Assembly: GCF_004354365.1 (NCBI RefSeq) | Contig: NZ_SJCY01000005.1 | Span: 166,806-230,805 of the forward strand | Source: Pedobacter changchengzhani | Lineage (GTDB): Bacteria > Bacteroidota > Bacteroidia > Sphingobacteriales > Sphingobacteriaceae | Reading direction: 5' to 3' | Length of the DNA: 64,000 bases | Shown here: one piece after another, positions 8,859 to 15,465 of the stretch | Numbering within the stretch: the stretch's first letter is position 1 | Layout of the letters: the number at the start of each line of letters is the position of its first letter | Program-made: the position numbers and the translations under genes | The notes under the pieces: generated by a model | What the model saw: the letters and a program-made list of their open reading frames with translations, nothing else | Databases searched by the model: none | Told to the model about the DNA's origin: nothing

Positions 8859-9320
8859 TTAAATCATTCCTTCATCAAGGAAACTATAATACCCATATTC
8901 AGTAATTATGACGTGATCAAAAACTACTATTTCCAACAGCTTCCCACATTCAACTAATTTTTTTGTTAACCGTATGTCTGATTCACTCGGTCTTAAATTC
9001 CCACTAGGATGGTTATGTGCAACTATTATCGAGGAACAGTTACCTTTTAAAGCAGTAGCAAATACAATCTTAGGATCAACAACAGTTCCACTCACGCCAC
9101 CTATTGAAATGTCAGCCAAACCAAGAACTCTATTTGCTCTGTTGAGTAGGATGACTTTGAACTCCTCTAGGAAGTTAATTCTCCCTTTATCCCACTCTTG
9201 TTTTAAAAGTTGATACGTTTCCAATGAAGATGTAATCTTAGGGCGCTCACTAATTTTGTAATCTGGTGTGTAGGTTACTTGTACCTCACATAATCTTAAA
9301 CTGTTTTCTATCTGTACCAT
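8859..9320 (-). CDS. RadC-like JAB/MPN domain protein
   Basis: A 153-residue protein of the RadC family (JAB1/MPN metalloprotease fold). The metal-binding signature H-x-H-x(n)-S-x-x-D is intact in AHNHPSGNLRPSESD, with a glutamate upstream. The N-terminal helix-hairpin-helix domain of full-length RadC (about 220 residues) is absent. Short versions like this are typical of genomic islands, phages and conjugative elements, and no DNA-repair role has been firmly shown for the family. It lies downstream of the cassette-like genes, on the same strand, between the array and the tRNA gene. It therefore probably belongs to the same accessory segment, although it has no attC-like element at its own 3' end. 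Confidence 0.85.
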   Translation of the reverse strand: MVQIENSLRLCEVQVTYTPDYKISERPKITSSLETYQLLKQEWDKGRINFLEEFKVILLNRANRVLGLADISIGGVSGTVVDPKIVFATALKGNCSSIIVAHNHPSGNLRPSESDIRLTKKLVECGKLLEIVVFDHVIITEYGYYSFLDEGMI

Positions 9321-9672
9321 AGTATTTAATTAATTATGGTACTCAATCCACCTTTCAAACCAATTAAGCAAAGGAGGAACGGAATAAATGGGTTGTGTGG
9401 GGGCTACGTGAGCGTTTATGCCGGAAATTCCTTTAAGCGTATTGGGTGGACAAGGTTAAATTTGTATAATAATTGATAGATACTCTACTCTCTCTCCCTC
9501 TTCAATATCCAGTTTTCAATCTATCTCTTACTTTTAAGGGGTAGGTTTATTTTTTGGATATTGATCAAATGCCACTTACCATGTTGATAGAAATCCTTTT
9601 GATCCGACTTAATATTGGAACGCAAAATTGATCTAATAAAATTATATAAGACGAGTAAATGTAATCTGTTCC
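9321..9672. other. Intergenic stretch without a recognised gene
   Basis: I found no convincing reading frame on either strand. A pyrimidine-rich tract (CTCTACTCTCTCTCCCTC) lies at about 9483-9500. This stretch should hold the leader of the RadC-like gene, but no TAnnTTTG box is evident. Confidence 0.5.
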
Positions 9673-9730
9673 GTTCAACATAAGCCTCATTGTTGGGTCT
9701 GCGAGCCCAACGAGGCCTTAGCTGTTAGGC
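9673..9730 (-). other. attC-like recombination site (cassette element 1)
   Basis: On the coding (minus) strand this 58-bp element begins GCCTAAC (matching RYYYAAC) and ends GTTGAAC (matching GTTRRRY), the two core boxes of an integron attC site. Between them is an imperfect palindrome. GTTGGG/CCCAAC form the inner stem around an eight-base loop. AAGCCTC pairs with GAGGCCTT leaving one unpaired C, and a three-base bulge ATT separates the two stems. Core boxes, unpaired bases on one arm and a length near the attC minimum are the hallmarks of folded attC sites. It lies eight bases after the stop codon of the gene at 9739-10905, where a cassette's attC should be. No integrase gene is in the window. 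Confidence 0.65.
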
Positions 9731-9738
9731 GATGTTTT

Positions 9739-10905
9739 TTACCAATCCATATTTGCTGAGTTATCAAAATCTGACATTAATTTATCTGAAAATATTCTCA
9801 TAATTTCCATACTCCCAATAGCTGTAGAATAAAAACCATTAGAAGCCATTGTTAATATTGTAGGTAGTTCACATTCTTGGGTATAGTACATGATAGGTTC
9901 TAAGGAATCCTTCCATAAAAAACTTATGAATTTCTCAATTAATTCTATTACTTCTACTTCTTTAAATGAAAGCTGTCCATTTAGAGAAAATCTGTTTTTT
10001 GTCTTTTTATGATTCATAATAACTGGAACTGCCCCTGCATTTGAGTGAAACATAAATGCATTACCATTTTTTCCAAAAGCTCCGTGTGCTACAAAATTGC
10101 GAAGTTGTTGTCGTACGATTAATAAATCATTGTAAAATTTTGAAATTTCATTCGTTGTTATCGGAATTGCAGATGTGAATTTTGTTTTCCATTCTGCATC
10201 AATTAAGTTAGAAATTTCCTTTCCAGTTGTTACATTTTGTGAAATTACTGCAATATGAATAAATAAGTGTTCTGTCCAACTAAAGAAGGCTTCAATGCAG
10301 GAGATTGCAAACCAATTAGATTTTTGAGAATACTCAAAATCTAATGAAGTAATTATTATAGTTTCACTTGATTGTGATTTAGTTACTTTTTTTTCAGTTT
10401 TACCTTTGTTTTTAAGATATATTTCATAATTTTCCTTATATAATTTTAATAAGAAATCAAATCTTTCAAATAGTTTTGAATTATTATTATTTATATTAAA
10501 TTTTGAACTATTAACAGCTTCTTGAGCTATATAATCATAAAATGGGCGAGCAGATTTAACAGCTCCGTTAATTTTTTTTACAATTTCTTCAGCATATTTT
10601 TCATCTTTTTCAGCATCTTGAATAAAAAGACCAATGCCAAATTTTCTATGTTCAATTAAAAAAGCTTTTCCATTGTAATCAATTGGAATTGAAAATGCAA
10701 TCTTTTCAAATTTTCCAAGATTTTTGAAACCGAGTAAATCGACGAATAAAAAATATAATAAATAATATTCAGGAAGATTATATCCCGATTTACTTCGTGT
10801 AGCAGTAAATAAAAATTTTTCGTTAGCTTTGGTTTTAGAATCTATTTCCTTAATCGGTAATAAGATTTTTAAAGCGATTTGTTTGTATTTTTCTTGATCA
10901 ATCAA
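9739..10905 (-). CDS. Unknown protein with a HEPN-type RNxxxH motif (cassette gene)
   Basis: No full-length family is recognised. The product of 388 residues has no signal peptide or membrane segment. In the C-terminal third, LRNFVAHGAFG carries Arg269-Asn270 and His274. This fits the R-x4-H (RNxxxH) signature of HEPN-domain ribonucleases, and it sits after a helical stretch as HEPN motifs do. Residues 130-190 are rich in Asn, Lys and Glu and look like a linker. HEPN proteins are common in toxin-antitoxin, abortive-infection and CRISPR-type defence, but the role here is inference. The gene is AT-rich and shares its orientation with two other cassette-like genes. Its stop lies eight bases before an attC-like site. 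Confidence 0.6.
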   Translation of the reverse strand: MIDQEKYKQIALKILLPIKEIDSKTKANEKFLFTATRSKSGYNLPEYYLLYFLFVDLLGFKNLGKFEKIAFSIPIDYNGKAFLIEHRKFGIGLFIQDAEKDEKYAEEIVKKINGAVKSARPFYDYIAQEAVNSSKFNINNNNSKLFERFDFLLKLYKENYEIYLKNKGKTEKKVTKSQSSETIIITSLDFEYSQKSNWFAISCIEAFFSWTEHLFIHIAVISQNVTTGKEISNLIDAEWKTKFTSAIPITTNEISKFYNDLLIVRQQLRNFVAHGAFGKNGNAFMFHSNAGAVPVIMNHKKTKNRFSLNGQLSFKEVEVIELIEKFISFLWKDSLEPIMYYTQECELPTILTMASNGFYSTAIGSMEIMRIFSDKLMSDFDNSANMDW

Positions 10906-10950
10906 ATTCTTGTTTTTTCGGAATTTCTAAAATATTGCATAGGCTCGTTT

Positions 10951-11053
10951 TGCTAATTTGTGCAGAAATGGCATTGTTTGCAGAACCATTATTGCATCAC
11001 ACCAAATTAACTAATTATTTAACATAAATCACCGTCCGCCGTTTTTTTGTTAG
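10951..11053 (-). other. Cassette-flanking foldable element 2
   Basis: About 103 bp directly downstream (minus strand) of the nuclease gene at 11070-11993, beginning CTAAC on the coding strand. The core can fold: GCAGAAATGG and CCATTATTGC (10962-10971 and 10986-10995) form an arm, GCTAATTTG and CAAATTAAC extend it, and AAATGGC can pair with GCCGTTT (10966-10972 with 11038-11044, one G-T pair). The element is clearly homologous to the one at 12034-12158. Confidence 0.55.
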
Positions 11054-11069
11054 AAGTAGTGCTTTATTG

Positions 11070-11993
11070 TTAAATGCCAATTATTCTGTAAAATAGTTCG
11101 CCAGTCTGCGATGCATTTCTTCGTTTTATATAAAGCATATCTGTTAATTTAATTCTACCTTCGAGAACCTGCATTAAATCTACCCCGTCCATTAAAATTA
11201 TCGAGTTCAGCGTTGAGCTTTTGGTTTTCGTGCTTTCTGACGAGTATCCTTCTAAAGAAATATAAAGTCCTAAAGTGTTTTTTAATTTCCCGGTTATTTT
11301 GCCACCAAATCCATAAAGGTCTTGTGCGTCAATTTGTTTCTTTTGCCATTTTGCCTCCATAAGATAGTCTGTATTATCAAATGTGAACGTTCCATCAATC
11401 TGTTCTCCTGTTATTTTGAAAGAGTTTTTTGGGTCGAGGTCAAAGAAAAAAAATAGTTCTTTTAGGAATTTTTCAAGTTGATGCCCACGTTGTTGATGAT
11501 TATCATTTAAGGCAATAGCAAAAAATTCAGTTTTTAGTTCGTCTAATTTTTGTTGATATGTGATGCTTTCTTTAATTTTTGCTTGATTACTTTCTCTTGA
11601 TTTTTCTGTTTTCTTCAGTTCTTCAATTGTGTCAAAATAACTTTTTGTATTTAACCTTAACTTTTCAACAGATGCTTTTGCTTTTCGTATTTTGTCTTCG
11701 CTATTGTCCCAAATTTTCAAGTGAGAGAAATCATTTAAGTTGCCAGTTTCTTGTATGAGTTTTAACAAATCAATTTGATATATATCTTGACGTTTACTCA
11801 TTCTATCTATAAGTTGCGAAACACTCTCAAGTTTAGTATTTTCATTCCAGTTAATTGTCGAAACTATTAGCGGGTTTTCAATTATCAGTTCAATAAATTG
11901 TCGTAAATCTTTCTTAGTCCAAAAAACATTTGTCAATGCATCTTTAAGAGCAAGTAATGATTGAACTGACACTTTTTTTTCTGTAAAACTCAT
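11070..11993 (-). CDS. Restriction-endonuclease-like (PD-(D/E)xK, Mrr-type) protein with N-terminal helical domain (cassette gene)
   Basis: The C-terminal domain (about 150-290) has a recognisable PD-(D/E)xK nuclease core. GHQLEKFLKELF supplies the first-helix glutamate, EQIDGTF the catalytic aspartate, and DYLMEAKWQKK the E-x-K pair. This is the Mrr/type IV restriction fold. The first 100 residues form a helical module (KDALTNVFWTKKDLRQFIE ... DLLKLI ... DFSHL). I recall this module fused to nucleases and other effectors in bacterial conflict systems, resembling an effector-associated domain, but I give that without a family number. A coiled-coil linker (about 105-160) joins the two. At 307 residues the protein looks complete. 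It probably cleaves DNA, perhaps recruited by a partner not present here. Confidence 0.72.
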   Translation of the reverse strand: MSFTEKKVSVQSLLALKDALTNVFWTKKDLRQFIELIIENPLIVSTINWNENTKLESVSQLIDRMSKRQDIYQIDLLKLIQETGNLNDFSHLKIWDNSEDKIRKAKASVEKLRLNTKSYFDTIEELKKTEKSRESNQAKIKESITYQQKLDELKTEFFAIALNDNHQQRGHQLEKFLKELFFFFDLDPKNSFKITGEQIDGTFTFDNTDYLMEAKWQKKQIDAQDLYGFGGKITGKLKNTLGLYISLEGYSSESTKTKSSTLNSIILMDGVDLMQVLEGRIKLTDMLYIKRRNASQTGELFYRIIGI

Positions 11994-12033
11994 ATTGTCT
12001 GTGTTTGTCGGTTTTGCAGTATTACTGCTAAAG

Positions 12034-12158
12034 TTTTGAAAATTTGCGCATAAATGGCATTAATAGCAGTTCCATTGTCAGCCAGTACCAAACTTAGTAA
12101 ATAACTGATGAATTAACGTAAACCACCGTCAGCCATTTTTGAATAATTTTGCTGTTAG
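12034..12158 (-). other. Cassette-flanking foldable element 3
   Basis: About 125 bp, homologous to element 2 over most of its length. Shared stretches include AATGGCATT, CAGTTCCATT against CAGAACCATT, and CACCGTC. AAATGGC (12052-12058) pairs perfectly with GCCATTT (12132-12138). In element 2 the corresponding pair has T-G instead of T-A, so pairing is kept. On the coding strand it begins AACTAACAGC, and the TAA there is the stop codon of the gene at 12155-12955. Placing the stop codon inside the element is common in integron cassettes. Confidence 0.55.
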
Positions 12159-12955
12159 TTGCCGTTTAATTCTTTTTCAGCAAGTATGTAAAATGGATCT
12201 ATACTACCCGCGTAGTCAGAATTAATTGCAAATGGCAGAAAACCATGCTCTTCAAAAGTCGTGAAAAATAAAGGCAATTCCTTTTTATAAGTATCATAAA
12301 CTTTTTGATATTTAGCTCTTATTTTTTTAACTGGATGATTTCGTTTTATGTATTGAATTTCTCGAAAAAATCTTACGTCTTCGTCAATTCTGTGAAATGT
12401 ATCGGTTTCGCTAAGTAAATTAATGTCTATTGGTAAATTTCCTTCTGTCGTTTTATATAGGTTTTTTATTGATTGGCACAATAGAATAAACTCGTATTTT
12501 TCCGTAAAAGGTATTTTGTCAAAAACAATAATTTCATTTGATAAGCGCTTATCAACATAAAGTCCAAAACCCTCTAATGCCCCTTCCTCTCTATTACTTT
12601 CGTCTTTATAAGCGTCAATAAGTGCTAAACCATAATATGCTTGAATATTTGACATTTGGGTGAAATTAAATTCGCCAAAAGTCAAGATACCTCTGAAATA
12701 AACATTTATTAAGGACAGTCGATAAAAAAGTACTTGGGCGTACTCAACTAAATATGTACAATAATAATCTATGGAACGTTCTTCATCCTTATTAAAAACC
12801 AAAATTGTGTCGGAGAAAACAACGGTCTGTAAAGCAAAATGTTTGTGCACTTTTAGAGTATCAAAAATTGCAAATATTTGGTCAACCTTGGTAGAGTTTG
12901 TCCTTACAAGATCTTCAAAACCTAAAATGTCGATGTATAGGAATGTTCGGTTCAT
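12155..12955 (-). CDS. Class III nucleotide-cyclase-like protein (cassette gene)
   Basis: The 266-residue product shows the layout of a class III adenylate/guanylate cyclase domain. FLYIDILGFEDLV (Asp9) corresponds to the first metal-binding F-x-D-I-x-G-F motif. VVFSDTILVF (Asp49) corresponds to the second metal site, with Ser in place of the usual Gly before Asp. YFRGILTFGEF (Arg88-Gly94) corresponds to the glycine-rich strand, followed by YYGLALIDAY. Both metal-binding aspartates are kept, so activity is possible. Divergent cyclases of this kind are the signal-producing half of Pycsar defence, but no effector gene with a cyclic-nucleotide domain is adjacent. The gene's stop codon lies in the downstream foldable element. 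The cyclase call is inference from motif order; the product nucleotide is unknown. Confidence 0.6.
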   Translation of the reverse strand: MNRTFLYIDILGFEDLVRTNSTKVDQIFAIFDTLKVHKHFALQTVVFSDTILVFNKDEERSIDYYCTYLVEYAQVLFYRLSLINVYFRGILTFGEFNFTQMSNIQAYYGLALIDAYKDESNREEGALEGFGLYVDKRLSNEIIVFDKIPFTEKYEFILLCQSIKNLYKTTEGNLPIDINLLSETDTFHRIDEDVRFFREIQYIKRNHPVKKIRAKYQKVYDTYKKELPLFFTTFEEHGFLPFAINSDYAGSIDPFYILAEKELNGN

Positions 12956-12982
12956 AAATGGCAGGTAACTTATATGTGTGTT

Positions 12983-13084
12983 GTAGTAGTTATTTTAAAT
13001 ATATTGCATTAAGACGCTCAAATGCACATTTCCTTAGCTGTGACACCAAATTTTGAGTTGTAGCTGTTAGTAAGTAACTACTAC
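12983..13084 (-). other. Cassette-flanking foldable element 4
   Basis: Upstream of the cyclase-like gene (minus strand) a 102-bp element is bounded by perfect 10-bp inverted repeats, GTAGTAGTTA (12983-12992) and TAACTACTAC (13075-13084). An inner pair CTCAAA/TTTGAG is also present. It carries CTAACAGC on the coding strand (13066-13070 is GTTAG on the plus strand), as elements 1 and 3 do. Otherwise it is only weakly related to them. It would be the 3' element of a preceding cassette whose gene is gone. Confidence 0.45.
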
Positions 13085-13210
13085 ATCCGCTTATAATCGG
13101 GTAAATTTTGATCGAGCATGATGGCTAATTTAGTTTCTACAATGTATAAATTTTATATCAAAAATCAAATGCGGCTTTCACTAACAGGTGATATCCGAAC
13201 ACCTAAACAT

Positions 13211-13312
13211 GCAGCTTCCCTGATTATTCGGCCAAGTTAAGTATTAGTAAATTAGCAACCTTACGGCAATCCGTAGTCGGCGGTTTTTTCTGAAAAATCT
13301 ATTGCTGTTATT
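13211..13312 (-). other. Cassette-flanking element 5, in a gene-free stretch
   Basis: This sequence aligns by eye with element 3 from GCAG-TTCC through AGTAAAT, TTACG-AA-CC, GTCGGCGGTTTTTT and TGAAAAATC to TTGCTGTTA. The surrounding region 13085-13521 holds no convincing gene. Either the cassette gene upstream on the minus strand has been lost, or the element marks the distal end of the array. The following plus-strand START-like gene marks the return to ordinary chromosomal content. Confidence 0.45.
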
Positions 13313-13521
13313 ATCTTACGTGTTTTTAAGCTGGAACATTTCATATTCTTGTTAATTTCTACCAAAAACAAATATCGCTCACCTCATTTCCAAGCAAAAT
13401 GTTTATAAATAAATAGCAACCCAACTTTTAAGAGTTGCAAATGATGAATAAATTACCTTTCTTTAGGAAAATTAATATTAAAATAATCAGTCAAGTTTTT
13501 AGCTGAGTAGTAGAAAATAGC

Positions 13522-13902
13522 ATGGCAGAAAAGAAAAAATTCACGCTTGAGTACGAGATTAAATCTTCACCAAGAATATTATATACTTTTATAAGTGAGC
13601 CTAATGGATTATCGCAATGGTTTGCCGATGACGTTAATTTCCGTGATCAGGTTTACACCTTTACCTGGGATGACGAGGTGCTTAAAGCTAAATTAGTTTC
13701 GATAAAAGAAAATAAACTAATTAAATTTAAGTGGTTGGATGATGAGCCTCAATGCTATTTCGAAATGGAAATTGTGCAGGATGAGCTAACAAATGATGTA
13801 GCGCTTTCTATCACCGATTTTTGCACTGATGAGTTACTTGCCGAAAAGAGATTAATTTGGGATAATCAAATAGATTATCTGATTAGTGTTTTAGGCGCAT
13901 AA
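13522..13902 (+). CDS. START-like domain protein (SRPBCC fold)
   Basis: A 126-residue cytoplasmic protein. The pattern KKKFTLEYEIKSSPRILYTF ... PNGLSQWFADDV ... FTWDDEVLKAKL ... KFKWLDDE matches the small START-like proteins (Bet v 1/SRPBCC helix-grip fold) found throughout Bacteroidota, related to AHSA1. Such proteins bind hydrophobic ligands or partner proteins in a central cavity, but the function of this group is not established. The start ATG at 13522 gives the expected N-terminus. The LptF/G permease gene follows after 28 bases, yet a good -7 box just before that gene suggests it can be transcribed separately. Confidence 0.8.
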   Translation: MAEKKKFTLEYEIKSSPRILYTFISEPNGLSQWFADDVNFRDQVYTFTWDDEVLKAKLVSIKENKLIKFKWLDDEPQCYFEMEIVQDELTNDVALSITDFCTDELLAEKRLIWDNQIDYLISVLGA

Positions 13903-13918
13903 TTTCCTGTCTTTTGGC

Positions 13919-13926
13919 TACCTTTG
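13919..13926 (+). promoter_or_regulatory. Bacteroidota-type -7 box immediately before the permease gene
   Basis: TACCTTTG is a full match to TAnnTTTG. It ends only four bases before the GTG at 13931, so transcription would begin at or next to the start codon. This suggests a leaderless transcript or a chance match. The -33 element is unclear. Confidence 0.4.
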
Positions 13927-13930
13927 AAGG

Positions 13931-15349
13931 GTGAAAAAAATACATCTTCTTTTAATAAAATCATTTATAAATCCATTCATTGCCACCTTTTTTGTGGTGA
14001 TGTTTATTTTATTGATGTTTTTTTTGTTCAAATACGTTGATGATTTAATTGGTAAAGGCTTTGAGTGGTACACTATTTTAGAGCTGATGTATTACCAATC
14101 GTTGGTTCAAATTTCTATGGCATTACCACTTTCGGTATTGCTTTCCTCCATCATGACGTTTGGCACACTTGGCGAAAACTACGAATTGGTGGCCATTAAA
14201 TCGGCCGGTATTTCGTTACAGAAAGCAATGCGGCCGTTATTTGTTGTTATTTTATCGCTCACAGTAGCCTCTTTGTTATTTTCGAATTATATTTTGCCGA
14301 AAGCCAATTTAAAACTTGGTTCAGCACTTTTCGATGTAACCAAAACTAAGTTGGCTTTTTTAATTAAGCCCGGTGTTTTCAATAACAGTATTCCAAATTA
14401 CTCCATCCGGGTAGATAGTAAAGATAACACCGATAAATTATACGGTTTAATTATTTACGATCATAAAGGCACGAACGGTATCCCTAAAATTATAATGGCT
14501 AAAGAGGGCGAAATGCTCAAAACCGATGATGGAAAATTTCTGATTATTAAACTTAAGGATGGCATACAGTATGAAGAACAATCTGGAAAAGCAGGAAGTT
14601 ATAATCCCCGCCAGATTTTAAATCGCACTCGTTTTAACGCCACTGAAATAAGATTGGATTTATCAACATTTGGAATGAGTAAAACCGATCCAAAAGCGTT
14701 TGGCACAAGCACTCAGGTACTAAATTTAAAGGGAATTAGTCGAAAGCAAGATTCGCTCATCAAAAAGATGGACACCATCAATCGTTTCACTAAAATTTCT
14801 ATGGCAGCCAACTACAAACAAAATGATGTAGCAAGAGGTTACACCAAAATTAAAGTAAAGCCAATTGTAGTAGGTACCGATATTTTAAAAAATATTCCAA
14901 AAGATTACCGAATGCAGACTTTACAAAATGCAACTGCCACATTAACCAACGTAAGTCAATACCTCGAAAACAGAGTGCCAGCACATACTAACTTGGAGGG
15001 TGAAATTATTTTTACGAGTGTAGAATATCAACGGAAGTTTACGTTAGCGGCTTCGTGTATATTGTTGTTCTTTATAGGAGCACCTTTGGGCGCCATCATC
15101 AGAAAAGGTGGTATGGGTTTACCAGTTGTAATTGCGGTTGTATTTTTCTTAATTTACCATATTATTACTACTGTGGCCGAAAAATCAGCGAGAGATGGTT
15201 CCTTAAATCCTGTGTTTGGCATGTGGCTGGCGTTTATTATTTTATCGCCGTTGGCAGCTTTTTTAACTTATAAAGCCACAGCAGATTCTGCTTTATTTGA
15301 TTTGAACTATTATAAACAATTTTTCATCAAACTTTTAAAGATCAAGTAG
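13931..15349 (+). CDS. LptF/LptG family permease (YjgP/YjgQ)
   Basis: An inner-membrane component of the ABC transporter that lifts lipopolysaccharide from the inner membrane into the Lpt bridge. The 472-residue product has the family layout. An N-terminal helix follows LLLIKSFINPFIATFFVVMF, and two further helices lie at about 55-75 and 95-118. A large periplasmic beta-jellyroll domain (about 130-350) follows, then three C-terminal helices from about 370, including IGAPLGAIIRKGGMG, the conserved coupling region. GTG at 13931 is the only start that keeps the first helix. Bacteroidota often have one or two such permeases unlinked to LptB, so I do not choose between LptF and LptG. RibBA follows after its own promoter. 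Confidence 0.9.
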   Translation: MKKIHLLLIKSFINPFIATFFVVMFILLMFFLFKYVDDLIGKGFEWYTILELMYYQSLVQISMALPLSVLLSSIMTFGTLGENYELVAIKSAGISLQKAMRPLFVVILSLTVASLLFSNYILPKANLKLGSALFDVTKTKLAFLIKPGVFNNSIPNYSIRVDSKDNTDKLYGLIIYDHKGTNGIPKIIMAKEGEMLKTDDGKFLIIKLKDGIQYEEQSGKAGSYNPRQILNRTRFNATEIRLDLSTFGMSKTDPKAFGTSTQVLNLKGISRKQDSLIKKMDTINRFTKISMAANYKQNDVARGYTKIKVKPIVVGTDILKNIPKDYRMQTLQNATATLTNVSQYLENRVPAHTNLEGEIIFTSVEYQRKFTLAASCILLFFIGAPLGAIIRKGGMGLPVVIAVVFFLIYHIITTVAEKSARDGSLNPVFGMWLAFIILSPLAAFLTYKATADSALFDLNYYKQFFIKLLKIK

Positions 15350-15415
15350 TCTTAACATATCCTTTTCCTTTACTTAGAAATGATATTTTTTTCGGTGTTT
15401 TGCTTAATAAGGTTG

Positions 15416-15423
15416 TACCTTTG
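15416..15423 (+). promoter_or_regulatory. Bacteroidota-type -7 box for ribBA
   Basis: TACCTTTG matches TAnnTTTG and lies 42 bases before the ATG at 15466. A TTTTG is present upstream at about 15399 but at shorter than usual spacing. No RFN (FMN riboswitch) structure is visible between 15350 and 15465. Confidence 0.5.
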
Positions 15424-15465
15424 TGCATAAAATCCGTTCAGGGTTTTTATTAATTGTACGCAAAA

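Noticed and set aside
12155..12955. A complete Pycsar system
   Set aside because: The cyclase-like gene has no adjacent effector with a cyclic-nucleotide-binding domain; the neighbours are separate cassettes.
8487..13312. Genomic island integrated at the tRNA-Met gene
   Set aside because: I see no direct repeat of the tRNA 3' end at the far side of the accessory region and no integrase, so tRNA-site integration is not supported.
15350..15465. FMN riboswitch in front of ribBA
   Set aside because: The leader is short and AT-rich and shows none of the conserved RFN helices; a plain promoter box explains it.
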